Assembly: GCA_945877655.1 (NCBI GenBank) | Contig: CAMCSH010000007.1 | Coordinates: forward strand, 1 to 33,009 | Direction: 5' to 3' | DNA length: 33,009 bases | Source of the DNA: Lentisphaera araneosa HTCC2155 | Lineage (GTDB): Bacteria > Verrucomicrobiota > Lentisphaeria > Lentisphaerales > Lentisphaeraceae | Shown here: positions 7,493-14,910 of the stretch, in pieces | Position numbering within the stretch: the stretch's first letter is position 1 | Layout of the letters: each line of letters opens with the position of its first letter | The notes under the pieces: generated by a model | What the model was told of the DNA's origin: nothing | The model's database searches: none | Seen by the model: only the letters and a program-made list of their open reading frames with translations | Made by a program: the position numbers and the translations under genes

Positions 7493-9768
7493 TCACTGTC
7501 CGCGGGCATCGACGACGCGGCCACCGAAGAACTCGCAAAGCGCTTTGACAAAAGGATTCGCAGCGACGCGCTGGCGCACTTCGTCGCTCGAGTTAAGGAC
7601 CTGGCGCTCCTGCTGCTCGGCCCGGGCCGAGGTGATGATCAGGGTGATGTCGCGGCCAGTGAGGCGTTTCAGATGCGCCTTGAAGAGCTCGGGATAGGGC
7701 GACTCGCGCAGACGGGCAAGCTCGGGCTGCGACGGATCGAGGGCGAGCATCAAGGTGTCCTTGCCGGGCATCAGCGCCGCCATGTTGCCGAGGAACTGGG
7801 CGAACTGGGTGAACTCAGGATCCTGGCGGAGAGCTTCGCTGCAGGCCTCCCAAAGTTTATCCTCCGGCGCCGCATCGGCAGCAGGCGCGACGGGGGCCGC
7901 GGCCGGACTGCCGGACTCGACGACAAAGCGCTCGGGCCGGCGGACCTCGACCTTCTCGGCCGTGGCACGGGCCTGGCCGCCGGAACGGACCTCGGCTTGA
8001 TGGCTCTTCGCCACTTGAATCTCTTCCGGCGGGCCGACTAGAACTCCGGCGTTGATCAAATCGGACGCAGTGGTCCAGCTCAGATCGCCGCTGAGGATGT
8101 CGATGTCGAGGCCGAAAGCCTGGCCTTGCGGCAGCTCGGCGAAGAGAGGGAATTCGGCCAGCGGCGCGACGCTGTCGCCAGCGCCCTCAGGGAGGTAGAG
8201 CAGACGATTGAGGAAGGGGTCGGGAGGAGCGGCTGCCTCAGCCTTGGCCTGCGCCGCCTGGCGATCGCTTTCGGCCTGGCGGACACGGCGTTCGGTATCG
8301 ACCTCGGCGTCATCGCGGGCTCCGGCAAGGAGGCGGGCGGAGATCTCCGCCAAGCTGGGAGAAGCGGGCTTCGGAGCTGGCGAAATGAGGTTTGCGCTTG
8401 TTAGCTGCTGGACGATCGGTCCGATCGAACTGATCCGACTGACCGTGCTTTGCTCTGCGGCGGGCGCAAACGTTGCGGCAGGCGCAGGGACCGGAGTCAG
8501 ATCAAGTTTTTTTTTTGCTCCGCAGCCGGGTAGGCGGGAGCTTCAGGAAGATCGAGGGCGATGCGCTGCCGTTGCGGCGCGCCGACTTCCGCTTCCAAGA
8601 CCGGATCGCTTCCGGACTGGCGCAAGCGGGCGAGGCGGCGCAGGACTTCGTCGAGCTGGACCGCCTGGGCGTCGCGCATCACGCGGAGCAGGGTCAGCTC
8701 CAGCGTGGCGCGTTTGTTGAGGGCGGATTTGAGCTTGCTTTCGTGATTGAGCAGGCCGTCGGCGAGGCGTTGCACGACACCGGCGTCGGCTTGTCCGGCA
8801 AGGCGGCTAATCAGCTCAAATTCACTGCCGTCGACTTCCAGGATGGCGGCGGCATTGCGCGGGCTGCAGGCGACGATGAGGAGCGAGCGGGCGATGCCGA
8901 CCAGGTCGGAATAGAGCTGGTCGAGATTCTTCGCTTCGCGCGACAAGCGGTCGAGGCGGAAGAGCAGCTCCTGGGCGTCGCTGTTGAGCATCGCGGCGAG
9001 GACTTGCAGCAGCTCGGCCTGGCTGGTGAGGCCGAAGACTTCGAGGACATCGGCTTCGCCGATGCTGGCCGAACCGGAGCGGAAGGCAATGAGCTGGTCG
9101 AGGATCGACAGAGCGTCGCGCATGCCGCCGTTGGCGGCGCGGGCGACGGCATTGAGCGCGGCGGTTTCGACGACGACCTTCTCGGCCTTGCAGATGTCGC
9201 CGAGACGCTCGGAAATGGCTTTCTGGCTGATGCGTTTCAGGTCGAAACGCTGGCAGCGGGAGATGATGGTGGGCAGCACCTTGTGCGCCTCGGTGGTGGC
9301 GAAGAGGAACTTGACGTGGGCCGGGGGCTCTTCCAAGGTCTTGAGCAGAGCGTTCCAGGCCTGGGTCGACAGCATGTGGACTTCGTCGATGATGTAGATC
9401 TTGAAGCGGCAGCGGGTCGGGGCGTAGACGACGTTGTCGCGGATGCGGCGGATGTCGTCGACCGAGTTGTTCGAAGCGCCGTCGATCTCGATCACGTCCA
9501 TGCTTGCGCCGGAGCCGATTTCGAGGCAGTTCTGGCAGGCCAGGCAGGGGTTGCCTTCAGCGGTCATGGCTTCGCAGTTGAGAGCCTTGGCGAAGATCCG
9601 GGCGGAAGTGGTCTTGCCGATGCCTCGGGTGCCGACGAAGAGGTAGGCGTGCCCGACGCGTCCGGAGCGGATGGCGTTCACCAGAGTGCCGGCGATGTGA
9701 TCCTGACCCACCAGATCCGTGAAGGTCTGCGGGCGCCATTTGCGGGCGAGAACCTGGTAGTTCGACAT
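7493..9768 (-). CDS. dnaX: DNA polymerase III tau subunit (dnaX, via -1 frameshift)
   Basis: Full-length clamp-loader subunit tau, about 758 residues, obtained only if the frame shifts by -1 at the A10 run at 8507-8516. The first 421 codons come from the zero frame. After the shift the frame is open without stops to TGA at 7493. The tau-only part begins LDLTPVPAPAATFAPAAEQS, a Pro/Ala-rich linker. It continues through a charged helical region (SLAEISARLLAGARDDAEV) and ends in a compact C-terminal domain (about 600-758) finishing ANPFVKALCEFFGGRVVDAR, typical of DnaX tails that touch the polymerase alpha subunit. The start is ATG 9768 (MSNYQVLARKWRP); an ATG four codons earlier (9780) is also possible. 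Upstream starts are excluded because the SRP RNA gene occupies 9801-9906. Confidence 0.87.
8497..9768 (-). CDS. dnaX: DNA polymerase III gamma subunit (short dnaX product)
   Basis: Zero-frame product of 423 residues ending in KKNLI directly after the A10 run. It is the ATPase of the clamp loader, which opens the sliding clamp. Walker A is GTRGIGKT (46-53). Zinc ligands are C65, C75, C78 and C81. Walker B and the DEAD-like box are IIDEVH (126-131), followed by the sensor ATTE and the SRC arginine-finger motif (170-172). Domain III follows to about 370, and then a Pro/Ala-rich linker. The stop lies only four codons beyond the slip site, so both gamma and tau are expected, as in Escherichia coli and Thermus. 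The gene follows the SRP RNA gene by about 33 bases on the same strand. Confidence 0.95.
   Translation of the reverse strand: MSNYQVLARKWRPQTFTDLVGQDHIAGTLVNAIRSGRVGHAYLFVGTRGIGKTTSARIFAKALNCEAMTAEGNPCLACQNCLEIGSGASMDVIEIDGASNNSVDDIRRIRDNVVYAPTRCRFKIYIIDEVHMLSTQAWNALLKTLEEPPAHVKFLFATTEAHKVLPTIISRCQRFDLKRISQKAISERLGDICKAEKVVVETAALNAVARAANGGMRDALSILDQLIAFRSGSASIGEADVLEVFGLTSQAELLQVLAAMLNSDAQELLFRLDRLSREAKNLDQLYSDLVGIARSLLIVACSPRNAAAILEVDGSEFELISRLAGQADAGVVQRLADGLLNHESKLKSALNKRATLELTLLRVMRDAQAVQLDEVLRRLARLRQSGSDPVLEAEVGAPQRQRIALDLPEAPAYPAAEQKKNLI
8506..8517 (-). other. Programmed frameshift / slippage site in dnaX
   Basis: On the minus strand the gene reads GAG CAA AAA AAA AAC TTG ATC TGA. Ten consecutive A residues contain the heptamer A AAA AAC in exactly the phase needed for tandem -1 slippage (X XXY YYZ). 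The zero frame stops after three more codons (TTG, ATC, TGA). The -1 frame stays open for 337 further codons. GGAG sits just upstream of the run and could act as a weak internal Shine-Dalgarno stimulator. RNA polymerase slippage on A10 could give the same result. Confidence 0.85.
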
Positions 9769-9800
9769 CTGGGCATCCATTCGGGCTGAAAAATGAAGAG

Positions 9801-9906
9801 CCACGACCCAGGTTGACCCCGACACCCGCCATTGAAACTTATGGCTGCTCGGTTCCCCGCCTGACCAGGTTCGCTTCTCAGTCGTTGCCGAGGGCCTGGG
9901 TCGTGG
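9801..9906 (-). ncRNA. ffs: Signal recognition particle RNA (4.5S type)
   Basis: Read on the minus strand, the ends CCACGACCCAGG and CCTGGGTCGTGG pair perfectly over 12 bases. The tip carries the universally conserved SRP core: GGTCAGG, stem CGG, tetraloop GGAA (9856-9853), stem CCG, then AGCAGCC, as in Escherichia coli 4.5S RNA. The length of about 106 bases fits the small bacterial form without an Alu domain. It binds Ffh to target membrane and secreted proteins. A CTTCATTTTTC stretch after the 3' end may help termination. The adjacency to dnaX resembles the scr-dnaX order in Bacillus. Confidence 0.93.
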
Positions 9907-9976
9907 TGGAGCGGACAGTAACCGTCTTTGCGCCTGCCGCAAGCAGTACGGCGCACTTTCTCCGAAAGAAAACTCC

Positions 9977-10126
9977 TGGTCTGTGCAAGTCCAGATCAAG
10001 CTTGCGCTGCTCGTTACGACGCGACACGGAATTCCACGGAGCCACGGCCTCCGTGCCGCTTGTGTTGCGCTCGTCGCGAAGCGACGAGCGACTCAGCGCT
10101 TGATTTGCAAAGGTCGCAAAATTGCA
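9977..10126. repeat. Palindromic intergenic element, copy A
   Basis: About 150 bases with inverted ends. The left end reads TCTGTGCAAGTCCAGATCAA and continues GCTTGCGCTGCTCGT; the right end reads GCGACGAGCGACTCAGCGCT and continues TGATTTGCAAAGGTCG, its approximate inverse. Inside are two perfect hairpins: CGCTCGTCGC / GCGACGAGCG around GAA (10068-10090) and CACGGAG / CTCCGTG (10035-10055). A related larger copy is at 32389-32745. No protein is encoded, so it is MITE-like. Confidence 0.7.
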
Positions 10127-10428
10127 CGCTTGAATGAGCTTGGTGTCTCTTTGTGACGGAACGAATAGGGTGTCATAATATTAAAAAAAACTTGCTTTCC
10201 ACTTCCTCTGCTGCGTAGATTGTTTCGAACCAAATGAACTAGGGACTTAGCCAGGAGTATGAGGGAAATCGCAGCTGGAGCTGTAACCAATCACAAAGAT
10301 TTGACGTAAAGAATCGGTCCAAAGGTAGTAACCATACGGCCATCTTCGCACGGTCACTGGATCGATCAATCTCATAAAAACTGGCCTCCCAAAAAAAATT
10401 TCGCAACAACACAAAGAGAGAATGAAAA
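10127..10428 (+). other. Gap of 302 bases before the 10429 gene
   Basis: No gene or RNA is recognised. The stretch is clearly more AT-rich than its surroundings, with an A-run near 10183-10190 and TAATATT just before it, and a TTGACG near 10300 that could be part of a promoter for the gene at 10429; a matching -10 box is not convincing. It probably holds that promoter. Confidence 0.4.
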
Positions 10429-11517
10429 ATGGAACCTAAGAAACCGATAAAACTTGCTCGTCCTTCAGTCACTCCAGTCCGACGCCGGAAAGCGCCGCAG
10501 CCGTCATCATCCTCAATGGTCCCTGTGATCATCATGTCGGTGATCTTCCTAAGCATTCTCGGCGCGGTTGTGATCAAAAACACGCGGCCGCAGAACCCGG
10601 CTCCGAATGCGAATGAGATCGCTCTTGCAGCGCCTCCCGCACCAGTCGCATTGCCGGACGCGCCGAAAAAACCGCTGGCCTCTCAGATCCGGAAGCAGCG
10701 GGAATCTACGGCTGAACATGAATCTCAGCCCTTGCCGTCCCCAGCACCCCTTGTGGTCGCCGCAGCTGAGACTCCGAAAGTCGAAGCTGAAATTCCGAAA
10801 ATTGATGCGGAGAAAATGTTTTTCGAGTACCGCCAGGAAGAGCTGGTGAAGCTGCCTCGTCCCGTTCTCGGCCAAGAGGTCGATGTCTTCTACAGCAATG
10901 GCGATGTCATGCGTCAAACTCCAGTGGCGGTGGATGATGACCGCGGCGTGGTTAAGATAAAAATGGCGTATGGCTCCGCCGAGGTTCACTACAGCAGCTT
11001 CACCCGTCCCTGTGCGGAAGGCTACATCCCTCGCCTCAAGGCGGAACGCATAGCCCAGAAACGAGTTTCGGAAAATCTCGCTACCTTCATTGAGTCGACA
11101 AAAGCCGCTCGCAAGAGTTCGTCTTCAGCTACTGTCAGAAACAAAAACTCGAGTGATCCCGCCGTTTACTTCCTACCGATTCCTGACACCACTTCGGAAG
11201 ACCTGCTCCATGCCGAAGGAGAAATGCAGGCCTATCTGCGCGCCCAAGCTCTTCGGAGCGGCCAAAGCTTCAGCATCATCCACAGCAGTCTCGAAGACGA
11301 TGCCGCGATTGTGTATTTAGAAGTCGGCGCGGCCTTCGGCAGACACAATGCCGGCACCCGCTATCAGATGGCCGAAGGTCTGCGGCAGTTCTGGGGCTTG
11401 CGCTGCATGGGCAACGGCATCACCAGCGATGTCAATGCCTACCTCGTCCTCGTCGCCAACGGAAAAATCATCGGCGGCTCGAAAGTCAAGCAAGCGACCT
11501 CGATCTGGGTGCGCTGA
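10429..11517 (+). CDS. Membrane-anchored hypothetical protein, 362 residues
   Basis: Unrecognised. A basic, proline-rich N-terminus (1-29) precedes a single membrane helix, MVPVIIMSVIFLSILGAVVI (about 30-49), so the rest should lie outside the cytoplasmic membrane by the positive-inside rule. A Pro/Ala-rich low-complexity linker (about 53-125) leads to a middle segment with EYRQEELVKLPRPVLGQEVD and alternating beta-type residues (about 133-190), which may be a small SH3-like beta fold. The C-terminal domain (about 245-362) has EGEMQAYLRAQALRSGQSFS and ends VLVANGKIIGGSKVKQATSI WVR. An AAAGAGAGA ribosome site lies about 8 bases before the ATG, and the gene has its own UUCG-loop terminator, so it is transcribed alone. 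The linker suggests reach across the periplasm; the function is unknown. Confidence 0.8.
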   Translation: MEPKKPIKLARPSVTPVRRRKAPQPSSSSMVPVIIMSVIFLSILGAVVIKNTRPQNPAPNANEIALAAPPAPVALPDAPKKPLASQIRKQRESTAEHESQPLPSPAPLVVAAAETPKVEAEIPKIDAEKMFFEYRQEELVKLPRPVLGQEVDVFYSNGDVMRQTPVAVDDDRGVVKIKMAYGSAEVHYSSFTRPCAEGYIPRLKAERIAQKRVSENLATFIESTKAARKSSSSATVRNKNSSDPAVYFLPIPDTTSEDLLHAEGEMQAYLRAQALRSGQSFSIIHSSLEDDAAIVYLEVGAAFGRHNAGTRYQMAEGLRQFWGLRCMGNGITSDVNAYLVLVANGKIIGGSKVKQATSIWVR

Positions 11518-11541
11518 GGCTCAACAGCGAAAAACTCGAGG

Positions 11542-11565
11542 GCGGCGCTTCTTCGGAGGCGCCGC
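11542..11565 (+). terminator. Hairpin terminator of the 10429 gene
   Basis: The arms GCGGCGCTTC and GAGGCGCCGC (one G-U pair) enclose TTCG, followed by TCTCTTT. It begins 24 bases after the TGA at 11517. Confidence 0.78.
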
Positions 11566-11731
11566 TCTCTTTGACACCGTTTTTCCAATTGCCAAGCTGC
11601 CTGACGGGTGCACGGTTTTTTACTGCCATTCGGCTTGCGAGCACCGCGAGGCGGAGTCGCTTTTAACTCATGGATTGCGGGAGTTCTGAATTTATGAGCC
11701 AAAATGCCAAGCCTAGCCCGGTCACTTCTAA

Positions 11732-11848
11732 GCCGACTCAATCTGGGCTCCCCCTGTTCCTCGGTCCAAACCTCGGATACCTCTGCAAGAAGCCTTGAAG
11801 CACACCAACGAACGCTTCGGCAAGTGCCTGCGCAAGCTAGGTGGGTGA
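11732..11848 (+). pseudogene. Possible antitoxin C-terminal remnant
   Basis: A frame without a plausible start, open after a TAA at 11729-11731, ends EALKHTNERFGKCLRKLGG and stops at TGA 11846-11848. Only the last 20 or so residues look protein-like. It ends 6 bases before the ATG of the Doc-like remnant, the arrangement expected of an antitoxin-toxin pair. Identity as an antitoxin rests on this position only; I do not recognise the family. Confidence 0.35.
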
Positions 11849-11854
11849 CGTCCG

Positions 11855-11952
11855 ATGGATCCGTATTTCCTCATCTGTCGAAGAAGTCTTGGCGATTCAT
11901 CAAGATCAGATTGATCGTTACGGAGGAGAAGCCGCAGTGCGGGATGTCGGGG
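11855..11952 (+). pseudogene. Truncated, frameshifted Doc/Fic-type toxin
   Basis: ATG 11855 opens MDPYFL. After one surplus base near 11873 the sequence continues SVEEVLAIHQDQIDRYGG and EAAVRDVG. This matches the start of death-on-curing (Doc) toxins, which read roughly FLSLEEVLAIHxDQIxRYGGxxGIRDxG. The active-site HPFxDGNKR motif and everything after RDxG is missing; the frame then runs through unrelated sequence. The one-base shift and the truncation mark it as dead. The remaining 120 or so bases to the xylulokinase start show nothing further. Confidence 0.6.
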
Positions 11953-12076
11953 GGCAGACCTCCGAATTCTCCTCAGATAAGACTTTGCCTTCATCCTTCT
12001 GAAATTTGTCCTTGGCTCGAAGCTTGTTTGGGATTCCTGTATGAACACAAACCCAATCCAAACCCAGGAGAACCCC

Positions 12077-13468
12077 ATGTTCCTCGGCATCGACTCCTCG
12101 ACCCAGAGCCTCACCGCCTTGATCCTCCACGCCGACGGCCAGCCCGGGCCGCGCGTCAACATCAACTTCGGCCGCGATCTGCCGCATTACGCCTGCCCGC
12201 AGGGCTTCATCGCGGACATGCCGGCGGGACAGGTCCATTCGCCGCCGCTGATGTGGCTCGAAGCCCTCGAATTGGCCTTGACCCAACTGGGCCAGCAAGG
12301 CCTCGATTTGAGCCGTATCCGGGCCATCGGCGGCGACGGCCAGCAGCATGGCAGTGTCTACCTGAATTCCCGCTTCCTGCCGGTTCTGGCCGGCCTCGAC
12401 GCCAAGCGGTCCCTGGTCGAACAACTCGCGCCCTGTCTGAGCCGCTCGACGAGCCCGATCTGGATGGACAACTCCACCGCCACTGAATGTGCGGAAATCG
12501 CCAAAGCCCTCGGCGGTGATGCCGAAGTCTGCCGCCGCTCCGGCTCAATCACCACGCCGCGCTTCACCGGGCCGCAGATTCGCGCCTTCAGCAAACGCGA
12601 TCCGGGCGCTTGGGGCGCGACAACGCATGTCCACCTGGTGAGCTCCTTCCTCGCCTCGATTCTGGCAGGACGCGAAGCGCCGATCGACTTCGGCGACGGC
12701 GCCGGGATGAATTTGATGAACCTCGAGTCCGGCCAATGGGATGCGCAGCTCGTTGCGGCCACCGCCCCCAGCCTCGCGGCCAAGCTGCCACGCTTGGCTT
12801 CGGCGGCCCAATCCTTTGCCCGGATCGCGCCCTATTTCGTCGCCAAATTCGGCTTCGATCCCTTGTGCCGCATCCTTCCCTTCACCGGTGACAACCCGGC
12901 TTCGCTGGTCGGCATGGCGGCCGGTCGTCCCGGTTCTGTCGTCGTCAGCCTCGGCACTTCCGACACCCTCTTCGCCGCCATGCCGCAACCGCGCACCGAT
13001 CCGGCTGGCTGCGGCCACGTCTTCGGCAATCCCCTCGGCGGCTTCATGACTCTGGCCTGCGTCCGCAACGGCTCACTCGCCCGCGAAGCCTTCCGCGATC
13101 AGCTCGGGGCGACCTGGGAAGACTTCGAAAAAGCGGCCTTTGTCGCTCTGCCCGCCGATGCGATCACCGAGCCTTTCCTCTTCGACGAAATCACGCCGCG
13201 CCGCGCCGCCGGACTGGTCGAATCGCGTCCCGATTTGAGCTCGCCGCAGCGCATCCGCGCCTTCCTTGAGGGCCAGGCCCGCAATCTCCGGGCGCAGCTC
13301 GATTGGATGTGCTTGAAACCCGAGCTTCTGCTGCTCACCGGCGGGGCGTCGAAGAACGACGGCATCAGCGCCGTCTTCTCCCAGGTCTTCGGCTGCCCGG
13401 TGCAGCGTTTCGAGCTCAGCGATTCCGCCGCCCTCGGCGCGGCGAAGCTGGCGCAGCAGTCGAGCTGA
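12077..13468 (+). CDS. xylB: FGGY-family xylulokinase (eukaryotic-like type)
   Basis: 463 residues from ATG 12077, chosen because AGGAG lies 8 bases upstream; a start at 12041 adds 12 residues before the conserved opening. It is predicted to phosphorylate D-xylulose (or a similar ketose) with ATP, feeding the pentose phosphate pathway. The FGGY fold shows LGIDSSTQS (3-11, phosphate loop), IGGDGQQHGSVYL (84-96), DFGDGAGMNLMN (204-215, D207 the likely catalytic base), LPFTGDNPASLVGM (267-280) and SLGTSDTLF (291-299), then LLTGGASKND for nucleotide binding. The GDNPASLVGM form is characteristic of the xylulokinase group that includes the animal enzyme. No xylose isomerase or transporter is adjacent, so substrate choice is inferred. 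It stands alone next to the decayed toxin pair. Confidence 0.85.
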   Translation: MFLGIDSSTQSLTALILHADGQPGPRVNINFGRDLPHYACPQGFIADMPAGQVHSPPLMWLEALELALTQLGQQGLDLSRIRAIGGDGQQHGSVYLNSRFLPVLAGLDAKRSLVEQLAPCLSRSTSPIWMDNSTATECAEIAKALGGDAEVCRRSGSITTPRFTGPQIRAFSKRDPGAWGATTHVHLVSSFLASILAGREAPIDFGDGAGMNLMNLESGQWDAQLVAATAPSLAAKLPRLASAAQSFARIAPYFVAKFGFDPLCRILPFTGDNPASLVGMAAGRPGSVVVSLGTSDTLFAAMPQPRTDPAGCGHVFGNPLGGFMTLACVRNGSLAREAFRDQLGATWEDFEKAAFVALPADAITEPFLFDEITPRRAAGLVESRPDLSSPQRIRAFLEGQARNLRAQLDWMCLKPELLLLTGGASKNDGISAVFSQVFGCPVQRFELSDSAALGAAKLAQQSS

Positions 13469-13576
13469 AACTCAATCTTTTTCGACCTGTATCACGTGAC
13501 TCCTGGGATTTTCCTCTGATCATACGGCGGGATGCAATTCTGAAGGCTCTGAATCACCCTAAACCGAAAAACCTCC

Positions 13577-14458
13577 TCACTCCGCCGGCAGGCGGCGCAG
13601 CTCCCATTCATCAGGGATTTCGTCGCTGAAGCAGGCATGCAAGAGGCCGAGGCATTCGCTGCGGATGGCAGCGGCGTCGCGACCGAAAACAGCGCGGCTG
13701 TCGTCGAGGCTTTCCAGGCCGAGGCTGAGGTAGCCGGGGCGCAGGTTGTCGGGACAAGTGGCGAGGCGGCTCGAGAGAGAGCGGGCGGCGGCAATGGCTT
13801 CGCGTTCCAAAGCCGGCAGGAGGAGCAGGGGCATCCAGGCGCCGCCTTGCTGTTCGGCGAGGCGGGAGAGGCGGAGCTCGATCCGGACCGAGCGGAAGAT
13901 CATTCCGGCGGCGCTGAGGCGAAGCACCTCGGGGTTCCATTCGCCACGGCAGTCGTGCAATTCCAAAGCCTGGGCGAGGCTGAGGTCAGCGAGAGAGCTG
14001 CGTCCGGGCACCGGAAGCGGCAGGGAACGGGCCCGTTCGGCAGCGAGACGGGCAAGAGGCGGGAGCAAGTCGGCCGGGGCGTTCTCTTCGCTCAGATTGA
14101 GCAGCTTCAGCCATTGGCGCAGCAGCAGGCCGGTGGCTTCGGATTCGGCCGGGGCGCTGTTCAGCACCAGAGCCTGATCAAAAGGCGACAAGCGCAAGGC
14201 CGGCTGCGCCAGGCGTCCGGCGACGTCGCCAAGGCCGTTGTCCTCGAGGATGCCGAGAAGGAGTGAACGCTGCGAGGCGTCGTCGCGTCCCGACAAGAGA
14301 CCGGCGGCGGTGGCGTGTTCGACCGCGACGAGGATGTCTTCGGCGGCGAAGTCATCGGGGTGGCCAGCAGCGCGGAAGGCGGCGCGGAGCTCGACCGCGA
14401 GGGCTTCGCCGAGACCGGGACGCGGCGCCGGACGGCGGCGTGGAGGTGCCCAGATCAT
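13577..14458 (-). CDS. Hypothetical protein coupled to nrdR, 293 residues
   Basis: Unrecognised. ATG 14458 overlaps the nrdR stop (ATGA), so translation is coupled and the longer upstream frame, which lies within nrdR, is rejected. The protein starts with a basic proline-rich stretch (MIWAPPRRRPAPRPG). It is then mostly helical and rich in Ala, Leu, Arg and Glu, with LLSGRDDASQRSLLLGILED and SLADLSLAQALELHDC among the more distinctive parts, and the last third has SLGLESLDDSRAVFGRDAAA. There is no signal peptide, membrane segment or nucleotide-binding motif. Third-position GC is high like its neighbours, supporting real coding. Being last in an operon with a Trm112-like protein and NrdR could hint at a link to nucleotide control or to translation, but this is weak. 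The window holds no ribonucleotide reductase. Confidence 0.72.
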   Translation of the reverse strand: MIWAPPRRRPAPRPGLGEALAVELRAAFRAAGHPDDFAAEDILVAVEHATAAGLLSGRDDASQRSLLLGILEDNGLGDVAGRLAQPALRLSPFDQALVLNSAPAESEATGLLLRQWLKLLNLSEENAPADLLPPLARLAAERARSLPLPVPGRSSLADLSLAQALELHDCRGEWNPEVLRLSAAGMIFRSVRIELRLSRLAEQQGGAWMPLLLLPALEREAIAAARSLSSRLATCPDNLRPGYLSLGLESLDDSRAVFGRDAAAIRSECLGLLHACFSDEIPDEWELRRLPAE

Positions 14459-14910
14459 GAAGGTTTCTCGAGGTCGCGGATCGCGGTGACGAATTCGCCG
14501 GCGTCGCGGAAGTCGCGATACACCGAAGCGAAGCGGACGAAGGCGACCGGGTCGAGTTCGCGCAGCTTTTCCATCGCCAGTTCGCCGACGACGCGGGCCG
14601 GCACATCGCGCTCGAAGCGGCGTTCCAGTTCGCGGCGGATGGCAGACACCGCTTCGTCGATCTGCTCGTCGCTGACTGGGCGTTTGCGGCAGGCGAGGCT
14701 GAGGCCGAGGCGCAACTTGGCGGCGGAGAAATCCTGGCGGCTGCCGTTGGACTTGACCACCATCAGCTCGGCCCGGATGACCTCCTCCTGAGTGGTGAAG
14801 CGGACACCGCAGCCGAGGCATTCGCGGCGGCGGCGGACCAGGTCCTTGTCCTTCGAAAAGCGGGTTTCGAGGACCTTGTCATCAATGCAGCCACATTCAG
14901 GACAGCGCAT
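14455..14910 (-). CDS. nrdR: Transcriptional repressor NrdR
   Basis: 151 residues from ATG 14910 (MRCPECG), the usual family start and length; the 16-residue upstream extension is not conserved. It represses ribonucleotide reductase genes in response to the ATP/dATP balance. The N-terminal zinc ribbon has C3, C6, C31 and C34 (CPECG, then CLGCG), with RRRRECLGCGVRFTT as the DNA-binding part. The ATP-cone domain covers about 49-139 (VVKSNGSRQDF, then VYRDFRDAGEF). The start overlaps the end of the Trm112-like gene by 14 bases, and its stop overlaps the next gene's ATG, so the three genes form one operon. No NrdR box was identified here; its targets lie elsewhere. Confidence 0.96.
   Translation of the reverse strand: MRCPECGCIDDKVLETRFSKDKDLVRRRRECLGCGVRFTTQEEVIRAELMVVKSNGSRQDFSAAKLRLGLSLACRKRPVSDEQIDEAVSAIRRELERRFERDVPARVVGELAMEKLRELDPVAFVRFASVYRDFRDAGEFVTAIRDLEKPS

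Noticed and set aside
7493-8353. Separate 286-residue gene downstream of dnaX
   Set aside because: Its frame is open upstream to the A10 run, it is in the -1 frame of dnaX, it starts with TTG without a ribosome site, and it ends like a DnaX tail.
9769-9999. Extended dnaX start at 9999
   Set aside because: It would run through the SRP RNA gene, and DnaX proteins begin close to the YQVLARKWRP segment.
11704-12486. Plus-strand frame of 260 residues into xylB
   Set aside because: It overlaps the xylulokinase in another frame and has an Arg/Pro-rich shadow composition.
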